Shown piece by piece: positions 10,072 through 20,214 of a DNA stretch of 64,000 nucleotides (position 1 is its first letter; each line of letters begins with the position of its first letter). A model generated the notes under the pieces. That model was not told the origin of the DNA and did no database searches. It was given only the letters and a program-made list of their open reading frames with translations. Position numbers and translations under genes: made by a program. Source of the stretch: Prorocentrum cordatum (taxonomy: Eukaryota > Sar > Dinophyceae > Prorocentrales > Prorocentraceae); contig CAUYUJ010011292.1 of NCBI GenBank assembly GCA_963575745.1, forward strand, positions 291,007-355,006, in the 5' to 3' direction.

Positions 10072-12051
10072 AAATAGGACCCATGCGCTGCGCCATCGAA
10101 GACTTAGGCCTACAATAAGTCACGCGAGTGCGATGTTGTAATTTCGGCATCAGGTTCGATCGTCCGAGTGGTTTGCCAAGCGGCTCGCACTTACAGGCGT
10201 CGACGACACGCGCGCGCACCCCAGTTGACCAGGGGAAGTGCGCGCGCCGAGCGGCGGGGAAACCAGTCGAACGAGTAGAACATGAGTTAGACTGGCGCCG
10301 CCAACGCGCCCCGACGGCGGAATGGCGAAACAAAACAATCGCTTTCGCGACTGCATGACTGCTTGACCGAACTGACACACACAATACACGGATAACGATA
10401 CAAATGCTGTACATCTCAGCGTACACGCCCGAGTAGATATCGGAGCTCGAACTTTCGTCCAGTCTCCCAAGACTGGCCTTCAATGGGGCCATGTGGTACG
10501 CCAGGTAACTACAAACCCTGGCGACTATACAATCGCACAAGATATCAAGGTTCAGGGCCATTTTATCCGGCGCGACTGGATAGCTCCATTGCCGAGTGGG
10601 GTGACTAGCATCAGCGCTCGACTGTGCTGGGGGCCTCCGGCCCCGGCCCCAGTCAGTAATGAGGCCCAGCGACCGCGCCCGCTGCGGGTTACGACCGTCG
10701 ACGACGATCGGCCCCCTCCCCCCTCGATTAAGCGCGGCCGCGCGCTGCCCCCTATTCCAGAATTCCCGACGCTCACTATGCCCGACAATGAGCAACAACA
10801 GACAGCGTGACCGCTTGATGCCCGGATACAACAAAAAGGTAAGCAGAAAGGTGACAAAGTTGCCGGCATCAAACCACGCAAGATACCCAAACCGGTCGAA
10901 AGACGGCAACCACGGTTGCGGCGAGGACCTACAGGGGCTTTGGATGTGCCGCATACTACGCCGATGATCCTCTGGGCTCTGACAGTGACGAAGACAAAGA
11001 ATCCTTCGTGGCGCTGCCGGCGGGGTTACCTGCGGACAGACATGCCGATTTGGTTTTCACGGTACCAACCTCGTGTCATGGACGAAACAACCAGGTAGAC
11101 GCGCTGGAATAATGCGGAGGTAGCGGGGGGATCTCACAAATAGCATTCATCGGAGGTTCATCTTCTGGGGGTAACCTCGGCGAGCGTTATTATGTTGACC
11201 TTGGCAACAAGGAAGTCTAAGACGCAGTAATGCACTACTTGGACGTATGTGTTGTAAATATCGTAGCCCTGCAACCTAACTGCATAACTATTGGACTACC
11301 ATCTTATTTCAACGCAGAGGTCAAGTACGACACGTGGCATGAACATCTTCATGGAATACGTCCCCGCACATACACTTATGCGGAAGGGTCGCTGCGCGTC
11401 AGGACGATCTCCGGCGATTTTATCACGATAACAACCAGTGTGTATTTGGGTGGATGAAGTTCCGCCATGGACGACACTGGCCAAACGCGAGGGCACTCGC
11501 AAGGTCAACGTAGACCAGTGCACTACAGGCCTTCGTGTCTCCCATGCCGCATGGAAGCGTGCACCTATCGAAATGATGGCCAACCACCGCTCACGACTGA
11601 CACCCCCTGACAACAGGAGGTGCATTGGCCGCCGCCGAAACGCCTCAGCTCGCAACAATACATTGGCCAATGCAGCACAAACTACTCCGAAGATGCAATC
11701 CCTCTCCGTTGAGGCAGTTCAAATTGCACATGACATGTTGGCCGTTAGCCGCAATCCGTTTCACAATCATCCTCAAACATTATCTGCTCTTGTCACTAAT
11801 GCGCGCGGGTTTGGCTTGTCTGACCCCACGACCCCTAGACGCCCTGACGGACGCATCGCGCAACCACCATCAGGAGGATGGGGATGCCCTGCATGCGCCG
11901 CCAATGCCAACGTGCACCCCCCATCACACAGCAGAAACCTTGAACGCAGTAGGTGGGGCGACAAAGAGGAGAATTATTAAGAATGTCCAAACTGCCAGGA
12001 TAATTTTGGCAAGGCCAGCTTGCCGCCTACCTACCCCTGGCCTGTGCAAAT
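10072..12051 (+). pseudogene. Heavily broken element DNA between protease-like and integrase regions
   Basis: Only short frames are seen (10493-10810, 11230-11457, 11438-11980, 11625-12212). Two hairpin copies (10254 and 11020) tie this stretch to the element. The composition is more AT-rich than upstream between 11.1 and 11.8 kb. I cannot reconstruct or name a protein here. Confidence 0.4.
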
Positions 12052-12801
12052 TTGCCAAACCGTGGAAGCTGCCAGACAACCACGGGCAGGGGCCACCCGT
12101 CCCTGCTGAACCGGCAGCTTCGCCACCTACGGCGACAACTGCTTCCGTTGCACCACCCTGCGGCGGCAGCTGCTCCCGATGCACCGCGGCCGGTGGCGGC
12201 AGCCGCTTCTGAGGCACCAGCCGCCGAACATGTTGCGCGGCCACTTGCTCCGAAGCCTGGCCTCATGGCTGGGCCGACTGCAGGCGCCAGCAGCCGCGAC
12301 GTCACAGCGCGTGGACATGTTGCAGTGCCGAATGGCGCCGCCAGCTCTGACGACCACAGACGACTGCCACATGTTGCAGCCAGACGTGGGCGACAGCAGG
12401 GAGGTGATCCACCTCCACCGCCACCTGCGGGCGACCCTGCTGCGCGTCTAAGACTTCCAGACTGGTCAAGGTTTGACGCGCAGATCAGTCTACAGAACTT
12501 GCGCAGTCTCGCCCCAGGCGTGGTAACACGCGAGCTACGAGAACTACATCTGCGATGGCCCCACGCCAGGGAGCCTAAGATGAGACTTATCTCAACCAAG
12601 GCTGGCCCGGATAGTGTTAGGCTAAGCCTGATAAAGGGCGCATGCGACACATGCCGCGGGCGTGGGGCTTGGGAAGAGCTTGGGCAGACTGTGGCGTCGT
12701 CTACCGCGCGACCTGGCAAGTTCGACCATGAAGTCGAATGCGATTTAATGTTCTACAAACAGGAACATAAAGCATTTCACATATTCGGCTGTGGCATTTG
12801 A
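12052..12801 (+). pseudogene. Integrase N-terminal part of the copia-type element
   Basis: A 249-codon frame. Residues about 1-125 are Ala/Pro/Arg-rich linker, including the hairpin copy at 12427 read as AGDPA. The remainder is globular. It carries a C-x2-C pair (12643-12654), the half of the integrase HHCC zinc finger that is visible, followed by HEVECDLMFYK with the first expected catalytic Asp at 12741-12743. The frame stops at 12801, just after the first core strand, so the core is truncated by a stop. Retroviral-type integrases need D,D-35-E, and the later residues lie in the broken sequence downstream. Confidence 0.6.
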
Positions 12802-13258
12802 TACGGTGCTGGAATCGAGATTCCAGTCAACACTACGGTCGGCATCATTGTTGCGCACCGTCAGTGCTGGATGCAATTCGGGCCCGCCGAGGCACTATGC
12901 TCTGAGGGGGGGGGGGGGGAGGGGGCGGGGGCTCTCAAGGACGACGCCGCGAAGGGGGCCCAGGGCAGGAAACGCTGAGTTGAGAACGCGCGCGCGTGGA
13001 CAACGCGCTACTGCCATTGAAGCCATAAGCGGCATATTGCGACATCTGCTTCACGTCATGAAGGCTGAACTCTTGTGTTCACCCGACTACTAGGCTCTGT
13101 TTACCAGCAGCGCGTTTACTTTTTACGGCGATGTCACCATGATGTGTTGTTTGGCTGACGACCAGCCATGCTTCCCGACCTGCCTGTTTAGATCGCGAAC
13201 AACAGACAGACGGAGACGTCCGATCACAAACGCGAGCAGACTATTCGTCGTGTAAACA
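12802..13258 (+). pseudogene. Integrase core remains
   Basis: Protein-like strings in shifting frames continue the integrase: AGIEIPVNTT near 12810, then QFGPAEALCSEG near 12875-12905 where the second catalytic Asp would be expected but Glu/Gly is read, then a segment containing IEAISGILRHLLHVM (13013-13060) that would hold the catalytic Glu. A G homopolymer at about 12906-12917 and several stops break the frame. Dead by several criteria. Confidence 0.55.
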
Positions 13259-13894
13259 TCGAAATCAAAGGCAAACCGTTCACTACGCACTAAGACCGCC
13301 ACCGTTGGCCAGCATTACTACGACGAAGGTGATCTCGTCGACTACCATCGCCCCATAACCACGAAAAACGACTGGGGCGGTTGGAATGGACCATTCCCGG
13401 TCGCGCGGAATGATCCCGAGAGGGGCGCTGCGATCGTGCGCGTGGGGAATCGCGACGCGCAAGTCCAGCGCGGCGATGCAAGACACTCGCTCTATATTGA
13501 AGCTCTTGTCACTCGAGAAGTTGGTTCGGACAACGCAGCCTTTCGGATTGGTTTGGCCTTCGTAGCCAGCTTGCCCGCGGGGGTGGCCAGCCATGACTTC
13601 CGGCCACGCCCCGACCAAAAGGGCAGCATTCCAAATCTAGTGCGAGCTGATTATCTCCAAGGATACACTTAGCCCCAGTATCTTATCAGAAGCATCTTCC
13701 GTATCGCTACTGTTGTTTCTGTTCGGTTAGCTAATATTATATACGAGTTATTTCCGGTAACGCATGTTGGCAGGTGTACGCTGGCGCACTATGACAACGA
13801 CGTGAACCTAGATTTCCGTTATCATGAAGCTGAAGGTACTGCCCTAAACTTCCAAGATCTAACTGGACCAGCACACTCGAGAATCGTCCAGTGA
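13259..13894 (+). pseudogene. Integrase C-terminal domain and following linker
   Basis: One frame runs from about 13259 to 13894 with a single TAG stop at 13670-13672. It contains GQHYYDEGDLVDYHRP (13307-13354), DWGGWNGPFPV and VRVGNRDAQVQ, an SH3-like DNA-binding tail seen behind many LTR-element integrases. After the stop, the same frame continues with an aromatic/acidic linker (DFRYHEAEGTALNFQDLTG) ending at the stop at 13892. The good preservation here against the poor preservation of the core is notable. Confidence 0.6.
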
Positions 13895-14100
13895 CTGAAG
13901 TCTTCCAAACCACAAGCGGGCTTCGATCAAGACATGACGAAATTTGTAGAACTGACAGACATGCCAGTACACGGCAGTAGTGCCAGGGAGGTCCCAGAAA
14001 CCAAACCACCAGGAGGACGGCCGGCTTCCAGCAATCTGCGAGGAATCATCAGGGAGCCAGAGACGGGGCAACAGCAGACCCGGTAACAGGAAACGGCCGG
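13895..14100 (+). pseudogene. Linker between integrase and RT, end of the left element part
   Basis: The frame around 13933-14085 (DMTKFVELTDMPVHGSSARE, then a proline- and glycine-rich stretch) looks like the disordered linker that precedes RT in copia-type polyproteins. It ends at a TAA near 14083-14085. Element-like sequence is not recognisable beyond about 14.1 kb; the next related coding sequence is at about 35.0 kb. Confidence 0.45.
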
Positions 14101-14307
14101 TTCGAGGCATCAGGCGGCCCATGTTGCAGTGCAGTCTTTTGTTTTCGCGTTCGATGCAGCATTTTCCACGTGCTCGCTGCGTTGCACATTTTCGGCTGCT
14201 GCGCTGCAACTTTTTGTTTGGGCCCTCTGCCACCTAGTATGTGGGTTTTTTTTTGGGGGGGCTGTTTTTCCGCTACTAGTTGCGGACGTTGCAGTGCGGT
14301 GTTTTTT
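14101..14307. other. GT-rich segment at the left edge of the 20.9-kb insertion
   Basis: GTTGCAG/GTGCAG strings and CATTTTCCACGTG occur here. Related strings (GTTGCAGTTTTCCCACGTGG) appear near 34892-34911 at the other edge of the insertion. A 9-T, 8-G homopolymer pair lies at 14246-14262. No gene is seen. Confidence 0.4.
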
Positions 14308-14461
14308 CCACATATCCAAAGATGGGGTTCTTGTTATTGGCGGACCATGCCGGAAGGACACAGAACAGGACAGAACACCACACCCATCATTCAGACACAC
14401 ACGTAAGTTATTCCCCATATCCTAAGATGGGGTTCTTGATTCCCCATATCCAAAGATGTGG
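14308..14461. repeat. CCCCAT-N8-ATGGGG hairpin repeats
   Basis: Three copies of a 20-nt palindrome start at 14308, 14413 and 14442. The middle one (14413-14432) has a perfect 6-bp stem CCCCAT/ATGGGG around an 8-nt loop; the others carry one mismatch. Each is followed by TTCTTGAT or TTTCGAT. Confidence 0.75.
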
Positions 14462-14465
14462 TTTT

Positions 14466-14634
14466 CGATTCCCCATTCACTCATCACTCAGACTCACTCA
14501 TCAAGACTCACTCATCACTCAGACTCAGTCCTCACTCAGACACACCACTCATCACTCAGACTCACCACTCAGATTCACTCATCACTCAGACTCACTCATG
14601 CTCTCTCATCGCTCAGACTCAGTCATCACTCAGA
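14466..14634 (+). repeat. ACTCATCACTCAG tandem repeat
   Basis: Short units made of ACTCA, TCACTCAGACTC and variants are repeated across about 170 bp with irregular period (about 10-17 bp). No coding value. Confidence 0.9.
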
Positions 14635-14936
14635 CTCAGGCGATTCGCTCGTCTCAGCAATCCAAGGGGGGCGGCGGGGGAGTATTTCACGGGGTCCCGT
14701 TCGCGGAATTTTGTGGGGATGTCTCAGGCGGTTTGGCCATTTTCTGATTCAGCATGTTTCGTTTTCGGAGCAGATTTGGAGGATGTCTCAGGCGATTCGC
14801 TCGTCTCAGCACTCTAAGGGGGGCGGCGGGGGGGTATTTCACGGGGTCCCGTTCGCGGAATTTGGTGGGGATGTCTCAGGCGGTTTGGTCATTTTCTCTT
14901 CCAACATGTTTCGTTTTCGGAGCAGATTTTGAGGAA
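14635..14936 (+). repeat. 152-bp tandem duplication
   Basis: Units at 14635-14786 and 14787-14936 are very similar; both start with CTCAGGCGATTCGCTCGTCT and contain TATTTCACGGGGTCCCGTTC and GTTTCGTTTTCGGAGCAGAT. A third, diverged partial copy lies at about 16157-16245, beyond the GAT/GGA arrays, so the arrays may have grown inside an original tandem series. Confidence 0.85.
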
Positions 14937-15000
14937 GACGAGGAGGAATCAGGAGGAAGAGGAGGAGGAAGGAAGGAGGAGGAGGAGGAGGAAGAGGAAG

Positions 15001-15070
<70 letters not shown>

Positions 15071-15261
15071 GGGGGAGGAGGAAGAGGAGGAGGAGACTGG
15101 GGAGGAGGAGGAGGAGGACGAGGCAGGGGAGGAGTAGGAGTAGGAGTAGGCGGAGGAGGAGGAGGACGATGATGAGGAGAAGGAGGCGAGCATGAGCACG
15201 AGTAGGAGCAGTAGAATGGGATGATGATGATGATGGTGATGCTGGTGATGATGATGATGGC

Positions 15262-15342
<81 letters not shown>

Positions 15343-15744
15343 CATGATCATGATGATGATGGTGGTGGTGGTGATGATGATGATGATGATCGCAACGACG
15401 ATGGCCGCGCCGCTTTTTTGATAATCGAGGAGGAGCAGGAGGAGGCGCAGGAGGAGGAGGAGGAGGAGGAAGAGGAGGAGGAGGAGGAGGAGGAAGAGGA
15501 GGAGCAGGAGGACGGAAAGGGGCAGGAGGAGGAGCAGGAGGAACTTCGAACTTCGAGGTCTGGAGGCCCGTTTCGGGCTCCGGCACTGATGATGGTGATG
15601 ATGATGATGATGAGGATGATGAGGAGGAGGGGGAGGGAGGAAGGAGGAAGAGGAGGAGGGGAAGAGGAGGAGCAGGAAGGGGATGATGACGACGATGACG
15701 ATGACGATGATTATGATGGTGATGATGATGGTAATGATGATGCA

Positions 15745-15794
<50 letters not shown>

Positions 15795-15942
15795 CGATGA
15801 GGGGGATTATGAGGAGGAGGCTGGTGATGATGGTGATGATGTTGATGATGATGATGATCATGATGATGACGACGATGATGAAGAGGATGAGGATGCGTAA
15901 GAGGACGATTAGAATGACGACGACGACGACGACGACGACGAC

Positions 15943-16024
<82 letters not shown>

Positions 16025-16350
16025 TTTGCCCCGCTCTCTCAGAGGTCTCTGGGGGAGAAGGAGAAGAAGGAGGAGGAGGAGGCAAAGAGGTTCCGCTTTC
16101 TCGGAGGAGGAGTCGGAGGAGGACGAGTGGAGGAAAGGGAGGAAACCGAAGGCGAGGGGCCCCGTTCGTAGAATTTCGTGCGCATGGCTCAGGCGGTTTA
16201 GGCACTTTCTGGTGCAGCATCTCTCGCTTTCCGACTCCACGAATAGGAAGGGGAGTGGGAGGAAGAGGAGGAGGAGGAGGAGGAGGAGGAGGAGGAGGGG
16301 GAGGAGGAGGAGGAGGAGGAGGAGGAGGAGGAGCAGAAGGAGGAGGAGGA
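14937..16350 (+). repeat. GAT and GGA trinucleotide arrays
   Basis: Long runs of GAT (15003-15070, 15220-15395, 15590-15650, 15685-15880 and 15915-16022) alternate with GGA/GAG arrays (14935-15180, 15425-15545, 15610-15680, 16255-16345). Between them 15546-15590 and 16023-16157 are more complex. Open frames of 340-450 codons on both strands come from the repeats (poly-D, -E, -M, -H, -I). Confidence 0.95.
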
Positions 16351-16439
16351 AGAGGATGACGAGCCCGCAGTCGGAGGCACGCCTCGGAGCCCTTCAAGGA
16401 CGCCCTCGTGATCGTCGTCGTTGTCGTCGCCGTCGCCGT

Positions 16440-17253
16440 AGCCATCGCCATCGGCACAACCACTGGCAGCACAACCAGCACAACCATCACCAGAATAACA
16501 ACCAACAGCACAAGCGGGGCGGGCGATGCGAGCCTCGGCCCCGCAAAAGCCTGCGGGCGAGCACCAGCGCAACCATCACCGGCACAACCGCTAGTGCAAT
16601 TACCACCAACGTAACTACCACCAGCAATCCTTTTCAGGGGTTGCGCATTAACAGTGGCGACAGCCGCCGCCAGCACAACTTAATATATTCATTTGTGGCC
16701 GCATTGCGGCCAAGCCGTGGTGCGAATGACTACCACCAGCTGGAGACGATGTGGCTCTGCACTGTCGCTCCCTGTGTCACCGGCAGAACAACCAGCACCA
16801 ACACAATCAGCACAGTCGCCACCGCCAGCACCACCAGTACAGTCAGAACAGCCGCCACCAGCACAACCGCCGGCAGCACAACCACCACAACCACCACCAG
16901 CAAAACCACCAACAGCACAATCACCGACGGCACAAGCGCCAGCGCAACTTGGTACCACAACCAGCACAACCACGATCAACGCAACCATCACCAGCGCCAC
17001 CATCACCGTCAGCCCAACCACTGGCAGAACAACCACCACCAACACGATCATCACAACCACCACCAGCACAACCACCAGCAGCACAACCAACGCAACCATC
17101 ACCATCACAACCACTTACAACACAACAATCAACAGCACAAGCGGGGCGGGCGATTCGAGCCTTGGCCCTGCAAAAACCAGGGCGGTGGAATGCCCTGTCG
17201 CCTGCGGGCGAGCACGATTGCGCGGGCGCGAGCCCGCGAAAATTGCCAAATAG
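16440..17253 (+). repeat. ACAACC/ACCACC minisatellite with duplicated ends
   Basis: ACAACCACCAGC-like units fill about 16440-16620 and 16770-17150. A more complex block at 16503-16562 (CAAGCGGGGCGGGCGATGCG and onwards) is repeated at 17131-17214, where a 25-bp extra piece is present. The plus frames are Thr/Asn/His/Gln-rich and the minus frames Gly/Cys-rich. Both are explained by the repeat. Confidence 0.85.
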
Positions 17254-17269
17254 GCATTCCACGCGCCGG

Positions 17270-17520
17270 GGAAAGCCCAAAAGGGCTTTCGGCTGCTCCA
17301 CTCCTCCTCTCTCCTTCCTCCTCCTCCTTTCTTCTTTCATCGCAGTAGGCGCGTCCCCCTGGGTGCCATCCCGCCGCCAGCGCGAAGATAACAGGCACCT
17401 GGGGGGGCGCCCCGCTCCGCGAACCCCACTGCAGAGTGGGGATCTCGAATTCCCAATGGGGTTCGCGGAGCGGGGGCGGATCGAACAACTGGAAAGCGCG
17501 CTGTCTGAACTAGCGTGATG
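17270..17520. repeat. Cluster of inverted repeats
   Basis: AAAGCCC-AAAA-GGGCTTT is a perfect 7-bp hairpin at 17272-17289. Arms at 17351-17367 and 17394-17410 match at 14 of 17 positions. Arms at 17410-17428 and 17457-17475 are a perfect 19-nt inverted repeat around a 28-nt loop. The cluster may mark a small foldback element. Confidence 0.75.
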
Positions 17521-18341
17521 GGAGGGGGGGGGTGCACCGTTCCCTCGGATGGGCACGCACCCCCCCTCCAGGATAATCGCCCCTCTCCATCCTTTCCCTC
17601 TCTTGCCTTCCTTTCCCTCCTTCCTTGACTGCTATCTCAGACGCCTACGGCGTATCACTGCCGCCCGCTCACCCGCGGCTGTGAGTGAATTGCGAGGAAG
17701 TCCCAGGCGGAAGCCGCTTCCTATGGTTCTGATAAACCTTTCCCCGAAATGGCAAATTGCGTATATTGGTCGTTGTCCTTGCGGACAACGAAGCGTCGGC
17801 GTCTGGAGCAGCGGGCGTGACAATGCGTCCATGAAGACACTGGGCGCACGGAGCTGGCGCGACGATCTTACACGCCGTGGATCCTGGGCCTCAGGGGGCT
17901 CAGGCTTCTCAGCCTCCAGGGCAAAATCCAGGGACCTACGTCGTCGCCGTCCCTCCAGTCGTTCTTTTGTTCTTCCAGGTTGAATGCATATTTCATTTGC
18001 AGGGATGTTTTTCACATTGGGGGCCCCGTCGGTGGCCCCCAGTGGCGGTGCTGCTTGTGGCAGGGCGATGACTGGCGCTTTCTGTTCAAGGTCGAAGGCC
18101 CACTCTCGCAGCTTGCATGTTTCCGGTGCCCTCCAGTTGTTTTTTGGTTGTTCGAGGTTGAAGGCCAACTCACTCTTGTTCGTATAGTTCCGGTGCCACT
18201 GCGCGCTCTTTTTGGCACCGCGGATGTTGCAGGTTCGTGTGTTTGTTCGGTGGCGCTACGGTTCAGCAGAGACCGCTTGCACGGGAGGAGTGTGCAGGGA
18301 CTCTATGGGCTCATGGAGGATCAGGAATACGAGGAGGATTG
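17521..18341. other. Non-coding stretch with a perfect 8-bp hairpin
   Basis: The palindrome CGTTGTCC-TTGC-GGACAACG lies at 17771-17790; its stem recurs exactly at 24629-24648. The strings AGGTTGAATGC, AGGTCGAAGGC and AGGTTGAAGGC recur about 110 and 60 bp apart (17978-18165), so this stretch contains old tandem units. A 178-codon minus-strand frame (17632-18168) repeats the same unit and is probably not a gene. Confidence 0.5.
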
Positions 18342-20214
18342 CCGGAGGCGTGACCTGAAAAGGGTTACACTTCCGTGATGATCAGGAGTACGAGGAGGAT
18401 TGCCGGAGGCGTCACCTGAAAGGGTTACACTTCCGTGAGGATCGGGAGTACGAGGAGGATTGCCGGAGGCGTCACCTGAAAGGGTTACACTTCCGCGAGG
18501 ATCAGGAGTACGAGGAGGATTGCCGCAGGCGTCACCTGAAAGGGTTACACCTCCGGCGGCCGGAGGCTTCACCTGAAAAGGGTTACACCTCCGGCGCGTT
18601 CTTGTGTTGTTTGTGTGTGCTTGTTCTATTCCATAGTGTGGCTTGTTGTCTTGCCTCAGGTTGTTTTCTGTCTCTTTGTGTCTGATTGCATTGACCGGAG
18701 GTTTCACCTGAAAGGGTTACATCTCCGGTGTGTTCTTGTGTTCTTGTGTTTGTTTGTTCTTTGCCATGGTGTTGTTTGATGTATTGCCCCATGTTGTTTT
18801 CTGTTTCTCTGTGTCTGGTTGCATTGGCTGGAGGCTTCACCTGAAAGGGTTACACCTCCGGCGGCCGGAGGCTTCACCTGAAAGGGTTACATCTCCGGCG
18901 TGTTTTTGTGTTGTTTGTGTGTGCGTGTTCTGTTCCATAGTGTTGATTGTTGCGTTGCCTCAGGTTGTTTTCTGTCTCTTTGTGTCTGATTGCATTGACC
19001 GGAGGCTTCACCCGAGAGGGTTACATCTCCGGTGTGTTATTGTGCTATTGTGTTTGTTTGTTATTTGCCATAGTGTTGTTTGATGTATTGCCCCATGTTG
19101 TTTTCTGTTTCTCTGTGTCTGGTTGCGTTGACTGGAGGCTTCACCTGAAAGGGTTACACCTCCGGCGGCCGGAGGCTTCACCTGAAAGGGTTACATATCC
19201 GGCGTGTTTGTGTGTTGTTTGTGTGTGCTTGTTCTGTTCCATAGTGTTGCTTGTTGTCTTGCCTCAGGTTGTTTTCTGTCTCTTTGTGTCTGATTGCATT
19301 GACCGGAGGCTTCACCTGAGAGGGTTACATCTCCGGTGTGTTCTTGTGTTTTTGTGTTGTTTGATGTATTGCCTCATGTTGTTTTATGTTTGTCTCTGTC
19401 TGGTTGCATTGACTGGAGGCTTCACCTGAAAGGGTTACATATCCGGTGTGTTTGTGTTTTTCTTGTGCGAGGAGGAATGCCGGAGGCGTCACCTGAAAAG
19501 GGTTACGCTTCCGTGAGGATCAGGAGTACGAGGAGGATTGTCGGAGGCGTCACCTGAAAAAGGGTTACATATCCGGTGTTTTTTTTTGTGTTTCTTGTGT
19601 TTGCTTTTCCTGTTCCATAGTGTCGTTTGTTCTCTTGTCTCTCAGGTTGTTTGCTGTTTCTTTGTGTCTGATTGTATTGACCGGAGGTTTCACCTGAAAG
19701 GGTTACATATCCGGTGTGTTATTGTGTTATTTGTGTTTGCTTCTTCTTTTCCATAGTGTTGTTTGATGTTTTGCCTCATGTTGTTTTCTGTTTCTCTGTG
19801 TCTGCTTGCATTGACCGGAGGTTTCACATGAAAGGGTTACATCTCCGGTGTGTTCTTGTGTTCATTGCATTTGCTTGTTCTTTTCCATAGTGTTGTTTGA
19901 TGTTTTGCCTCATATTGTTTTCTGTTTCTCTGTGTTTGCTTGCATTGACCGGAGGCTTCACCTGAAAGGGTTACATTTCCGGTGTGTTCTTGTGTTCATT
20001 GCATTTCCTTGCTATTTTCCATAGTGTCGTTTGTTGTCTTGCCTTAGGTTGTCTTGTGTTTCTCTGTGTCTGATTGCATTGACCGGAGGCTTCGCCTGAA
20101 AGGGTTACATCTCCGGCAGCAGAAGACCGTTTGATTGATTTGATGCCGGAGGCTTCACCTGAAAGGGTTACATCTCCGGTGGCCGGAGGCTTCGCCTGAA
20201 AGGGTTACATCTCC
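18342..20214 (+). repeat. Satellite of 34-nt hairpins CCGGAG...CTCCGG (about 21 copies)
   Basis: Units start at about 18342, 18402, 18462, 18522, 18559, 18695, 18830, 18864, 18999, 19133, 19168, 19303, 19413, 19480, 19541, 19680, 19816, 19948, 20080, 20144 and 20181. The first four sit in a 60-bp tandem; most later ones sit in a unit of about 135 bp with a T/G-rich spacer. Each unit has outer arms CCGGAG/CTCCGG and an inner ACCT-GAAA-GGGT hairpin. At 19010-19021 the inner hairpin is ACCC-GAGA-GGGT, a change that restores Watson-Crick pairing and keeps a GNRA loop. Confidence 0.9.

Larger units (their letters stand above)
2321..12440 (+). repeat. Dispersed 14-nt hairpin family GCGGG-GNNA-CCTGC (about 23 copies)
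   Basis: Clear copies start at 2321, 2448, 3151, 3340, 3629, 4620, 4947, 5194, 5233, 5260, 6692, 7501, 7886, 7907, 8060, 8737, 9117, 9141, 9408, 9669, 10254, 11020 and 12427, with one more at 36839 in the right part. The consensus GCGGGGCAACCTGC folds into a 5-bp stem (one G-T pair) with a GCAA loop. Loops seen include GCAA, GCGA, GTAA, GAAA, GTCA, GACA, GTTA and GGCA, mostly G-N-N-A. Compensated stems occur at 2448 (G-C), 3340 (A-T) and 8737 (6 bp). Most copies read as Ala-Gly-x-Pro-Ala, but several are in other frames. Confidence 0.85.
1217..14100 (+). mobile_element. Left part of a large decayed Ty1/copia-type retroelement
   Basis: A run of plus-strand coding fragments starts with a membrane-segment ORF, continues through gag-like disordered segments carrying the AGxPA hairpin motif, and ends with an integrase (CxxC and first catalytic Asp visible at 12643-12743) and its C-terminal tail (13259-13894). 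The reading frame breaks many times, so the element is dead. RT and RNase H follow only at about 35.0-36.85 kb. Copia-type order is protease, integrase, RT, RNase H, and both parts fit that order. My assignment also uses remembered dinoflagellate copia-like polyproteins and was not checked by search. About 13 kb before RT is far longer than a classic copia element. Confidence 0.7.

Noticed and set aside
14839-16240. 340- and 454-codon minus-strand ORFs and plus-strand poly-D/E ORFs
   Set aside because: They are translations of GAT and GGA arrays.
16921-17556. Gly/Cys-rich minus-strand protein resembling a keratin-associated or metallothionein-like sequence
   Set aside because: The Cys-Gly pattern is the complement of the ACAACC/ACCAGC minisatellite.
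18342-20214. CRISPR-like array (34-nt repeats with spacers)
   Set aside because: The spacers are similar to each other and belong to the same 135-bp satellite unit, repeats vary, and the DNA is eukaryotic.
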